From Peronospora farinosa (Eukaryota > Oomycota > Peronosporomycetes > Peronosporales > Peronosporaceae), in NCBI GenBank assembly GCA_947646735.1, contig CANTFK010000898.1:62001-126000 (forward strand): 64,000 bases of DNA. Reading direction: 5' to 3'. The notes under the pieces are model-generated. The model was not told the DNA's origin, made no database searches, and saw only the letters and a program-made list of their open reading frames with translations. Numbering within the stretch: the first letter of the stretch is position 1; each line of letters opens with the position of its first letter. The position numbers and the translations under genes were made by a program. Positions 20,607 to 30,448 of the stretch are shown one piece after another.

Positions 20607-23600
20607 ATGACGTTAAATATGGTAATGCTACTCGTGTCTCTCATGACCAGCAGCCTCTTGCTCTTTATACTTTCGCGTCTCAGTATCACGACATTCAATT
20701 TCTCTTTTCTCTCCCTCACGTTTTTTTCATTATTACCGATGTTCGTATCCATTGATATTGTTACCAGCAATTGGGGGTGGGGGTTGTTTACGCAAGCGTG
20801 GAAATCAATCATTCGAAATTCTGATTCTCAACCGACAACCGACAAAATCATTTCTGATGACGCGCTTGTCGTCCTTCGAAATGAATTTCTTGAGACAATT
20901 AATGGGCGTTATTTACATGCCATCAAGACATCACGTAAGACTCGTCGATTGGATCAAAAGACTCATCGACCAGAAATTCTATCGTCCAGTACAAGTGGTA
21001 GTTCATTATATGAACAAGTTCATGGAACTTTACAAGATCATGCTTTTAATCGAACTGCACCCGTGTATTTTGTAGATTTAGTCACGGGTTCCTTCTTACG
21101 AGCAACACAACATCGAAAATTAGTTCTTACAAGTGAACCCAATACGTTGTGTCTCTTTCATTTAGAACGAGGAAAGACATATCACTGGGGATTTCGATCT
21201 GTAGTCACACAGAGATATATTGGCCAGAATTTGGTTCAGAGAATGGTGGTTGCTAGTAAAAAATTGCATGCGTGGGAATCATTTCGAGTGCTGCAACGAC
21301 CACAAGATAAAGGAAATGGAGCATGTAGTCCTCAAGTGTATCTCATTTTAGGTGCATCACGGTTTGGCAAAGGCATGTGGCTAGCCAACAAATTTGGATC
21401 CAGAAGCTTTGCACATCCAGTAGTGCCAACGAACAGAAACAATAATCTAAATCAGGAAACTGAAGAAGAATCGGAAACGGAACATGATCGCAGAAATCGG
21501 AAAGCATCTCGACAGCGCTCGCTATTCTTATCGAAGCAATTTGATCAAGCAATCGGGTTCGTGTATAGCTCAGATTTATCGGCATTGATGGCAGCTGCAG
21601 CAGAGGCTAAGTTGCAAAGGGAATCTTCATCGGCTTCACGTGCTTTTGCTAGAGCTCAGACAGCACCTTCTGTGATTGAAGGTGCCGTCCAAGCCAAAGG
21701 CACTAGGTTTCAGGCCCCATTGCTTGCGAGGTGGAATCTTTGCGATGTACGACTGCCGTGGCTTGAAGCTGTCGCCGATACATACTCGAATTCTGATCAG
21801 ATCCCTTCGTTCTTGGAAATACCAGAAGGAGAGATGATAGAGTTAACGACGACGACTATACCTGGTCTAAATGTGAATACATTCCTCGAAATGGTAGCTC
21901 CTCGCGCTACACGACTTAAGTGCAAGGTTGGTCGGTCACTGCTGGCTCAATCTGCACCGGCCGGAATCTCTGCAACCGCTGCATCAAAAAGAAGATCGAG
22001 CAGCGAAAAAAGACGTAGTGCTGACCTTCTACTCGACTGGCATTCTCACCCACACTTCGGACTGGTACGCGCACTCAGCTATCGCTCAGATGCTGGTGCT
22101 TTATCCAGCCAACTTGACAGCGATACGAGAGCTGCAAAAAGTGCGGCATCCAAAAACATGAAGGCAGTAACTATTGAGCAGTATCACTCTTGCATGGTTG
22201 ATGATGGCTTGTTGGATGACGGTGCTATAAATGAGTTACACACACCGGACAAGGCTGTGCTTCGATCTAAAATTTACACACTCAGTATTCCCTATAGCAA
22301 CTGTTTTTCAATTGAGGTGCTGGTGGACGTCGAGGATGTTCCGGTCTATCAGGATGATGCGGTGAACGATGCGACTTCGACTGCTTTCTTCGACAAAAGA
22401 ATCGACAAATGCAACTCGGCCTTAAAAATCAGGTGGCGTGCAGGCGTGATCTTCTCGCGGAACACAATGTTTAAGGCGCAAATCGAACGTGGAGCTTTGG
22501 ATGGGGTTCGTTGTGGTTGTGCATCGATATTGAAACTACTTAGAGACAAAGATACGAGACAACACTTTGCAACACCGGTTGTGCGACGTGGGTCTGTTGT
22601 AGACACTGAGTGCCCCTTTAGCGCTCCGAATACCGACATCGCTGCCGCATTGGCAGCGAATGATACGCTTGAGTCATCGTCCAGTCGAGGTCCGCAAAAA
22701 AAGTTGCGCGTAAAGCCGGATCTGGCATTCTTGCCGCGAGCTCTTGCACTTGAAATCGGGAAAGGACTCATGTCTGCTATTACTGATACAAGTTTGCTCT
22801 CCAACAATCTCAGTACCTTGCCCACTCAGCTTCCGTGGAGGCCATATAGCGGCGGGCAATTGTCGACACTTGGTTTTGTACCTCCGCACAATGTGATAAC
22901 TACAACTGCCACTCCTTTTTTCGAAAGCGTACCGGAAGGATTCGTGCAAGTGCTGGAAGAAAACATGGGTAGCAAGGTTACAGCATCGCTGTTTTTCGAA
23001 GCATTACTCTCAAACGCTTGTTCATTCTTCCGTCCTGCTCAAGCTGATGGTGGCAATATGGAGGTAGACATTAGCGCATGGCATGCCATATTATCGCCTA
23101 GACAGTCTCGTAATCGAACGAAAGGATACATTCGCAAACAGGTATTTCGAATGCTTCTTAGTGGAATTCCTGGAGTTCAAGTTGCTGATGTTGAGGATTA
23201 CCAGTACTATGCGCTGGTAAAGGCTCGAACCCAAGACTCGTTAACGTCCACTTCCGACCACGGAACTGATAGCAACCAGGGTGACAAACAAGGAAGTTTC
23301 GTACAAAATACCAGCGGATCTCAAATGTCGATGGGTCGGGATCAAATGCGTCCACCATCTGGCTTGACCAAGGATGCGAAAGCTCTTGAAATGAAGCCTC
23401 GTCGTATAAAATCCCAACGCCTTGAATTTGGTATGAAGCTTTTTGTGCCAGCATTGCCTGAGGGGTCCAACTATTCGGTACGTTTGTGTTTGCGTCATTT
23501 TGTATCTGAATTTTCTGACTGGACATTAAAATGTGCATGTGTAGATTGAAGTCTTGGCAATTGTAGAACCCGCAGATGATTACTCATCCGACAACCTCCT

Positions 23601-23919
23601 TCGCGTATTCTTTGCATCGCCCGTGCGGCATCAACAGTCCGAAACGCGTGGAAATGCTCTTGTTAATCCACATGTGGTTGCTGGTGTATTGCGCGGACTA
23701 AAGCAGATTTGGAAGCGTGTAGCGCAGACGATGGTCGAAATCTGCGAGGTCAACAACGACGACGTTGTGCCATTTAATCAACGTCAACACACCACACTTG
23801 AAGGACTGAACGAGCAAGAAATGTACCTGCTGCAACGATCACGAATGAATTCAAATTTGCCGACTCACGATGAATTGGCTTCGAAACTGATTGAAGCTAT
23901 TGCAGCAATGTACGGATGA
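20607..23919 (+). CDS. Large membrane-anchored protein, possible beta-trefoil and VASt domains
   Basis: Exon 1 is 20607-23477 (donor GTACGT); exon 2 is 23545-23919. The product is 1081 aa. The first ATG is at 20607; upstream in-frame codons have only a GTG. Residues 1-55 contain two hydrophobic segments, a likely membrane anchor. Residues about 150-265 (YFVDLVTGSFLRATQ, VVTQRYIGQNLVQRMVVASK, AWESFRVLQR) have the rhythm of a fascin-like beta-trefoil; this is a pattern judgement. The C-terminal 300 residues, split by the intron, resemble a VASt/StART-like lipid-binding fold (SVPEGFVQVLEENMG, YIRKQVFRMLL, YYALV, GVLRGLKQIWKRV). If correct, the protein could act at membrane contact sites. The middle is Ser/Arg-rich and unassigned. 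Reading exon 1 alone would end in a spurious intron-encoded tail. Confidence 0.72.
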
Positions 23920-25241
23920 GAAGTTTATCGTACAGTATGGTGTAATACTATTGTGTACGAACGCGTCGTTTGTTATTTTGTTAAGTTCGCAATTACTTTT
24001 AGGCTAGGCTGGCCTAGTACAATTAGGCCAGCTTCAACATGAATATTATAAGGGCGATATATATCATTCATTTTGGTACAACTACTGCATTTTTAGGCTT
24101 GTACACTGTCAAAAGGTAAGGACTATTGAAATTTTTTTTAACATGTACATGGCAACTTTCATGTATCACAAAGCTTAGAAATGTACTCACGTGCCGGATC
24201 CTAGTGTCGATCCTAAGTACATTGTTTTGTCGGTATCTTTGCGATCCGCAAGTCTCCAAGTCCAAGCTCCGGCATTGCCATAGGCACGTATAGCCTACAT
24301 TATGATAAAGTGAGAATGCTTGGTCAGTTTAATGGACAATGACAGGCTATTGCCTTAGAATTTACTTCTAACTCTAGCTAGAAATGCTTGTAGCCTACAT
24401 AAAATAGGACTCCATACATACTGTCAATTAAAATAAATAAAGCAAAACTTTTGAGAGGCATTCTAACCAATCGTACTCTAATGAAAATAGGGGAAGGCTA
24501 GTTAAAAGTGGGGGATGATTTGCACTCCCCTATTTAAACGTAAGTATACGTTGCCGAAAGTGCAAGAGGTGTTGTTAACTTTGTCGGGTAAAAAGCCGTT
24601 TTTACAACTTTGTGACATTGCGAGAGGCGGTGCCGATTCGAAAGCAACTGGTGGCTGTAGGAAGTGCAGATCAATACTTTCTTTCTGGCTGTCATGGAAG
24701 TCGTCGTGACTTTGCGCTCTAACTGGGCATCGAGATCTTCAAAGCCGAGGTCAAGCGCAAGTTAAAGACGACAGGCTATCTCATGTTCAATCTTTGCGCT
24801 TCTATTTCTACTAACTCAAGATCATGCATCATACAGTATGAATATGTCTTCAAATCAATTCATTCTCAAATTCAAGCTAAATGTATGAAAGTTTAAGAAT
24901 TCCTCAACTTTAACAAACAAATAAAATATATGGAGGAAATCACCTAATGCTTTTAAGCGTCCGTCAATCGCTCCATTTAATCATAGCCGCGTATTCATTC
25001 ACGTTATCAACACCTTTTTCCATCATTCATAATGAAACCGCATGATTGTTATTCTTATTTGCACTCAGCATAGAACCAGTGGCTTTTGTTTTTCTACACA
25101 TCTATCTATCTGTCACAAAGAGACGCGTACTGGATAATAAAGACAGTTTCTAGTAAACCGTCTCGAGTCTTTATATTTTTACAAAGACGACCGCCGGTCT
25201 CCCAACCAACTGGACAAATACTTTTTCTCTCTTTACAACAA
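23920..25241. other. Intergenic region
   Basis: About 1.3 kb, AT-rich, no supported gene. The phrase tagcctacat occurs twice (near 24290 and 24390). The weak frame 24515-24709 could not be matched to a family. Confidence 0.45.
24008..24032. terminator. Perfect 9-bp inverted repeat downstream of the VASt-like gene
   Basis: GCTGGCCTA and TAGGCCAGC are separated by seven bases, about 90 bp past the stop codon. It could form a hairpin in the 3' UTR. A role in 3'-end formation is only a possibility. Confidence 0.3.
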
Positions 25242-26348
25242 ATGAACCTCCAAGCTCTTTTTCTCGTGGCGTCTACCATTGCAATTCGTGCTACGGCTGA
25301 CTTTACCGTCACATCGAAACCGACCGAAGCCACTACTTCAAGCATAAAGAATGTAAAATTTGTAAAACAATGGACATTGACTGCTGCTACGACGGTCAAA
25401 AGTATTGATTCCATTGACTTGGATCTCGTTGGTCAAGTCTTTGTGAGCTATAAGAGTGGGCTGCCGAGTGGTGTACTTGGTTACGTAAACGTTTCGGGTG
25501 ACTCGCAATCCGTCGTCGATGCTGTTCTCGTGAGTAATGACGACGCTAATGACACTGACGACAAAGACGATGACAGTGATACTAAAGATAACACTGGCGA
25601 GCTACATGTGGGCATTGGAAGTAGTATTTCTACTACGCTCAGTGGGTACTTACTGACTGAGATTATTTTGGCTTCGACTGACGTCGTGACGGATGTAAAG
25701 AGCAAACAATCAGCTCAGGTCGTTATTGAAGAAGGCGTCCTGATGACGAGCAGCAAGACAGCGGAGCTGCAGATTGAGGCTAGTGGATCAAGTGCCGTGT
25801 ATGTATCGGCAGTTGGGACGGATGTGAGCGTGAACCAATTGCAGCTTGATACGGCGGATACTGCGAGTCTTCAGTTTAACGTCAAGAGCGTGTCCGTCAC
25901 GGATGAAGCTCAAGTCGAGTCGAAGGGATCAGCACGTATTGCGCTACTGGCGTCATCTATCAAGGCGGCAAAGCTCGAGTTGGACGCACAGGACACCGGC
26001 ACGATTTGCACCAGCGCGAAGGAGGTCACGGCCACCACTTACGAAGGTAAAGCCGCCAACAGCATCTCTATGCCCAACGCAACCAACAAGCAAGGGTCGA
26101 CTGGATTGCTCACGTGCGATGAGGCTAAGGTACCAGCCCGCGAGGCGACGTGCGTGTCAAGCACTTGCGCCGGGTCATCGACGTCTGGTACTACGCCTAG
26201 CAGTGGCGCGTCAACGTCTACTACGGCAACTCCTGGGACGACCAACGACGACGATACTGCCAGCGATGACACGAGCGCGGCTTTGACTCCGCAGCTGTCG
26301 GCGTTTGCTACTACTGCTATCGTTGTAGCAATGGCTAATCTTCTGTAA
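25242..26348 (+). CDS. Predicted GPI-anchored surface protein
   Basis: Single exon of 368 aa from the ATG at 25242 (MNLQALFLVASTIAIRATA, a signal peptide); an upstream in-frame ATG at 25086 would bury the signal. The body (about residues 30-300) consists of short beta-strand-like repeats (SGSSAVYVSAVGTDVSVNQL, SVSVTDEAQVESKGSARIAL) resembling a DUF2807/GIN-type beta-helix, with an Asp-rich loop (SNDDANDTDDKDDDSDTKDN). A Ser/Thr/Pro-rich stalk (about 310-345) follows, then a hydrophobic C-terminus with no cytoplasmic tail, the pattern of a GPI-anchor signal. Expected location is the outer plasma membrane or cell wall, perhaps in adhesion or wall structure. No enzymatic motif is seen. Confidence 0.78.
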   Translation: MNLQALFLVASTIAIRATADFTVTSKPTEATTSSIKNVKFVKQWTLTAATTVKSIDSIDLDLVGQVFVSYKSGLPSGVLGYVNVSGDSQSVVDAVLVSNDDANDTDDKDDDSDTKDNTGELHVGIGSSISTTLSGYLLTEIILASTDVVTDVKSKQSAQVVIEEGVLMTSSKTAELQIEASGSSAVYVSAVGTDVSVNQLQLDTADTASLQFNVKSVSVTDEAQVESKGSARIALLASSIKAAKLELDAQDTGTICTSAKEVTATTYEGKAANSISMPNATNKQGSTGLLTCDEAKVPAREATCVSSTCAGSSTSGTTPSSGASTSTTATPGTTNDDDTASDDTSAALTPQLSAFATTAIVVAMANLL

Positions 26349-26949
26349 GAAGAGGAACGTTTTGTCCATTTGCTTTCTCTTGTTTAACAATTGCTACGAT
26401 ACGACTTGATTAAGCAGAGACTAAAGAAACATGAAGCGTCTTGACACTTTTTCTTGGCACAAGCAGCACACTGTCATGGAAAATATAAATCACTGCATTA
26501 TTTTCTTCATTTTGTCTGCTCTTTCCTAAATTTTTAAATGACTTTAACCTATTATATCACTACTAACGGCCGTCATGTCGACTATTATGTAAATTGTATT
26601 GCGATAATAACGCAATAGAGTTACAGTCTTTATCTTTGAATTTATTGATGTGTGTTACACAAGTAGACAGTTATGGATTGCACATTCTATGGTGTGGTAC
26701 ACTTTCTTTCCTTTTATAATCTTTATTGAAACAAATCAATTTAGACGCCCGTCGCCAGACACCGTTCTCTTCTCTCGTTGTTGCTTTTGGCTCTCCTGTG
26801 CATCTCTAATCGCTGTACGTTGTTCTATCATACGTATAAATGTCTTCTCTACTATTACCCCTCGAATGTTGCTCTTAATCGGCGTCATATTCGCTTTGCT
26901 ATATCGGTTTTAGCATTTATCATCCCTCTGTCCCATTTATAGTGTCCCA
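26349..26949. other. Intergenic, promoter side of the TUTase gene
   Basis: 600 bp, AT-rich, no supported gene. CATTTAT-like pyrimidine-rich sequence at 26912-26943 immediately precedes the TUTase start and may hold its initiator. Confidence 0.4.
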
Positions 26950-29900
26950 ATGGCCCGATGGCCACAATCACCACGCTCGTGTAATAGTAACGCCGGGCGT
27001 TTTGAGCCGGACGCAGCAACCTTCCAGGATCTAGGCGCCTTCGACCCCAGTGCTTTCCCTAGCGGTAGTGGACAATTGAACGACAGTTTAGAGCTAAAAG
27101 GACTAGGACTGGGACATATGACGTCCCATTCGTCGTCTTTGGACGGCTCTTTGGGCCTCAGCATGGGTTCGAACCTTCATCAGCATCAGCCACCGTCTTT
27201 ATCTGTGGCGCCACCGTTACCGCCATCTTCTCCTCGTCTTCAGCAGCCAACAAACAACGTGGGAACTTTATACCATTTACAACATCAACACCAGCTTCAC
27301 CAGCAACAGGAATTTATAATGGATTCTGATTCAAGCTCTGGATTACAATCTTTGGCTTTTTTAGGAGGTACAAAGCGAAGAGGACAGATTAAAGAAGAGT
27401 TTGGACTACCATCTTCATTCCCTTTCAGTGGTGAACATACAAGATTATTGAAGACACAAAATATGGGGTCGTCAGATGCAGATGGACGTGGGTTTGACCT
27501 CTCTGATGCGGTGCTTAATATGAATTTGGGTGGCAAGACACTAGACAACAACGTCGAACGTAGAGTATTTGAAAAAAGAGGTGGATGGGACGAGATGTCT
27601 ACAAATCCTTCACCAGCGATGCCTTCGTCGACATTGCTGCGTGATCAGATGAATGCACAAATGGCTGCATTGTATCAACACGCAATGCCGTCGGGCAATG
27701 ATCGGTTAATGTTCCAATCTCCGCAGCATCAGCGGCAATCGTTAGCACAACCAGGCCATGACTTTTTGAGTGTGCAAAACTATGACAACAGTGGTAGTAA
27801 GTCTGGCTTTGAAGGGCGAGAGTTATACCCTTATCCGAATCTGAACATTTCTGGTGGCAACATTCCGTCACCAGCGTCAGGTAGAATTTCAGGTTACCCT
27901 ATGTCCAGTCTGAGTGATAATTCGGGTCATGGAGGCCTCGCACCTAAAATGTCGCCTTCACGAGGACATCACATGAGGAGTTTGACTCCATCGCGTACGC
28001 GCCGCTCTCCAGCAAAGCCATTGCAGCTTTACCATGAAAACACGGCAACAAGCTCAGTAACGGAAGGCCAGGGCAATTCAATTAATGTGTCACCAGAGGT
28101 GACAAAGCCTAATGACAACATTAAAGTACAAGTATCTCTCTTGGCGGAAGAATGCATTGTTGGGCGAGTGCTCCTTGTGGGACTTTTTCGCCTCGGACAG
28201 CCAACGAATGACAAGCCAATCTTTGTAAAACAAGTTCTGTTTGAAAACAAGTTACACCGTAATTTTCGCTACCTAAATACGCGTATCACATTCCGCGCCC
28301 CACGCTCTCCTGGTGAATATGAGTTTCGTGCGTTTGAAGACAAGGGCGGCTACAGCCATCAGCCTAATGGTAAACGCCAAAGTCACACGAGCGACGATCA
28401 ATCCGAGAGCCATCACCATAGCAAGGCATCGTACTCAAACGTGACAATCGCGCGTAGTAATCGGTTAAAGGTTTGCTTGGAGTACAGCCACTTCATCGAC
28501 GCGTTGCGTGCGACGCATGACAAGATTCAGCAAGGTGTGGTCGATGGTGATGCCGGGTTAGTGTTAAGTGCACTCCTTGCGTTTATGCGACTTGTGGACC
28601 AAGTAGAAACTGTTTTTCTTCACGGTCATGTTCTTTTGGGAGACCTGCTGGAGGCCTGTCTGCGCTTACTCAAGCGTAGTGCTGACGATATTGCACGTTC
28701 TTTCAGGGCAACCGAGACAATTCCGCATCCAATGGAGACTTTCCACGGCATGCTGCGCAACGTCTTAAATGCTGTTGAGGCCAATAGGTACGTAAGAGAG
28801 CTCGTGACAGATAACCAGCTTGCTGACATTGCTCGCGTTCAGCGTGAACGCTTTTGCCAAGTGAGTGGGCTCTACTTTGCTAACGATGGCGACCGTTGCG
28901 TCTTTTGGCGGAAGAACTATGGTTTTGTGCCGATTGAGAGTACGTTATTAGGTTCAGATGGCGACAATGAGGGTAAGATGCTACACACCGCTCCGTTCGT
29001 GACAAGGGTGGTGACTCGGTGGGTAGAACGGGAGGCGGCCGTTCTCATGCCAAACCGCACTGCATTTCGTTTGTCGCGTCAATCAATTTACGACCAAGTG
29101 CATGCTGAAGTTATTTCCAAGCTATCTTTCACGTGTGAATTGGACGTGTTTGGATCGTCGGCTAATGAATTTGGCAACGAGCACAGTGACATGGATATGT
29201 GCCTCGTATTGCCCGAAGCGAAGACCCCAACTGTGGAGGAGAAGCAACGTATGCTGCTGGAAGTTGTTGCACGCCTTGAGTCACGTCCAGACTTGTTCAT
29301 ATCTGTGGATACTACGCGCCTTACGGCGCGCATTCCAATCGTTATGTTCGTGTCACGCACATCTGGCATAGAGTGTGACTTGTGCGTCGAGAATCGACTG
29401 GCACAGCGCAACACTTCCTTGCTTCGTGCTTATGCTAGCGCTGATCCACGCGTGCGCATGCTGGCTTATGTGATTAAGCGCTTTGTAAAACAAAGGCGCA
29501 TGAATTGTGCCGCTGAGGGCACGCTCTCATCGTACGGCTATTTGCTCTTACTCATTCACTTTCTCCAGCGACAAAATCCTCCTGTGTTGCCTGTGCTTCA
29601 GGCCTTGCCCCCGAATTGGCCGAATGAACCTCGCGAGGAACTGCCAAGTGTGGTATGTCGTGGCCCAAGCGACGAATTGGATCCATCAACAAGCAATGAC
29701 ACCAGCGGCATCGAGACATACTTCTACGACCCGTTCGCATTCCGTGAACCGAATGAAAAGTTAGCTTCTTTGCGCAATTACTGTGCGCGCAACAGGCAAA
29801 CCGTCGGTGAACTATTGCTAGGTTTTCTTTGCTACTTCGGTTTGCAATTTGATGCCACGCGCGATGTTGTGAGTGTTCGTCGTCCAGATGCTGGTAATGT

Positions 29901-30261
29901 TACCAAGGACGAAAAGCGGCACACTTCCCAGTGGCGCTTTACGACGCGGTTGAGCATCGAAGATCCGTTTGAGGTGAGCTACGATGTGGCGCACGTACTC
30001 AAGGGCTCACGTGACAAATACATTCGCCAACAGTTTGTGCGAGCATACTTGCTGCTTATGGATGGCGCTATACAACATAAGAGCAAAGCTGAGGGGAATG
30101 ATAGCCCAAATGAGCAAGATGCCGAGGCTGATGACGAAGCTGTTGACCGGATCATGTCGATCGTGAACGAGCACGTTCTGGAGGTGCCTTTTTTGCAAGC
30201 ACCCTCTCACTCGATTTCACCTGTACCAATGCCAACGACACAGCAACATGACGGCTTTTAA
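26950..30261 (+). CDS. Terminal uridylyltransferase / non-canonical poly(A) polymerase-like
   Basis: Single exon, 1103 aa. Residues 1-380 are low-complexity (Ser, Gln, His, Pro; QHQHQLHQQQ) and probably disordered. The catalytic nucleotidyltransferase core begins near residue 733 with FGSSANEFGNEHSDMDMCL, containing the GS motif and the first two metal-binding Asp residues; the third Asp lies in IECDLCVEN near 807. RTLLRAY-type helices, KRFVKQRRMN and LSSYGYLLLLIHFLQRQNPP follow. A PAP-associated segment (VGELLLGFLCYFGLQFD) lies near 950. These are hallmarks of Cid1/URT1/HESO1-type enzymes that add U or A to RNA 3' ends in cytoplasmic decay or small-RNA turnover; U versus A cannot be decided from sequence. 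Start ATG gives MARWPQSP; a later Met is possible because the N-terminus is poorly constrained. Confidence 0.88.
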   Translation: MARWPQSPRSCNSNAGRFEPDAATFQDLGAFDPSAFPSGSGQLNDSLELKGLGLGHMTSHSSSLDGSLGLSMGSNLHQHQPPSLSVAPPLPPSSPRLQQPTNNVGTLYHLQHQHQLHQQQEFIMDSDSSSGLQSLAFLGGTKRRGQIKEEFGLPSSFPFSGEHTRLLKTQNMGSSDADGRGFDLSDAVLNMNLGGKTLDNNVERRVFEKRGGWDEMSTNPSPAMPSSTLLRDQMNAQMAALYQHAMPSGNDRLMFQSPQHQRQSLAQPGHDFLSVQNYDNSGSKSGFEGRELYPYPNLNISGGNIPSPASGRISGYPMSSLSDNSGHGGLAPKMSPSRGHHMRSLTPSRTRRSPAKPLQLYHENTATSSVTEGQGNSINVSPEVTKPNDNIKVQVSLLAEECIVGRVLLVGLFRLGQPTNDKPIFVKQVLFENKLHRNFRYLNTRITFRAPRSPGEYEFRAFEDKGGYSHQPNGKRQSHTSDDQSESHHHSKASYSNVTIARSNRLKVCLEYSHFIDALRATHDKIQQGVVDGDAGLVLSALLAFMRLVDQVETVFLHGHVLLGDLLEACLRLLKRSADDIARSFRATETIPHPMETFHGMLRNVLNAVEANRYVRELVTDNQLADIARVQRERFCQVSGLYFANDGDRCVFWRKNYGFVPIESTLLGSDGDNEGKMLHTAPFVTRVVTRWVEREAAVLMPNRTAFRLSRQSIYDQVHAEVISKLSFTCELDVFGSSANEFGNEHSDMDMCLVLPEAKTPTVEEKQRMLLEVVARLESRPDLFISVDTTRLTARIPIVMFVSRTSGIECDLCVENRLAQRNTSLLRAYASADPRVRMLAYVIKRFVKQRRMNCAAEGTLSSYGYLLLLIHFLQRQNPPVLPVLQALPPNWPNEPREELPSVVCRGPSDELDPSTSNDTSGIETYFYDPFAFREPNEKLASLRNYCARNRQTVGELLLGFLCYFGLQFDATRDVVSVRRPDAGNVTKDEKRHTSQWRFTTRLSIEDPFEVSYDVAHVLKGSRDKYIRQQFVRAYLLLMDGAIQHKSKAEGNDSPNEQDAEADDEAVDRIMSIVNEHVLEVPFLQAPSHSISPVPMPTTQQHDGF

Positions 30262-30448
30262 CATACTTGTCTCTTTGACCATCAACTATGCAAATTGAAA
30301 AAGCCTGAACATCATGCTTTGCGCTCGCGCTAAAGTTATTGTTACTTGATTCCTAACTTTTTGCATTCGTCTACTGCCTTGGACCGCGCCCTCTACAATC
30401 CTATGTGCATTTGTGCAACGTACGTAGCCACTCCAAAAAGCATCACAT

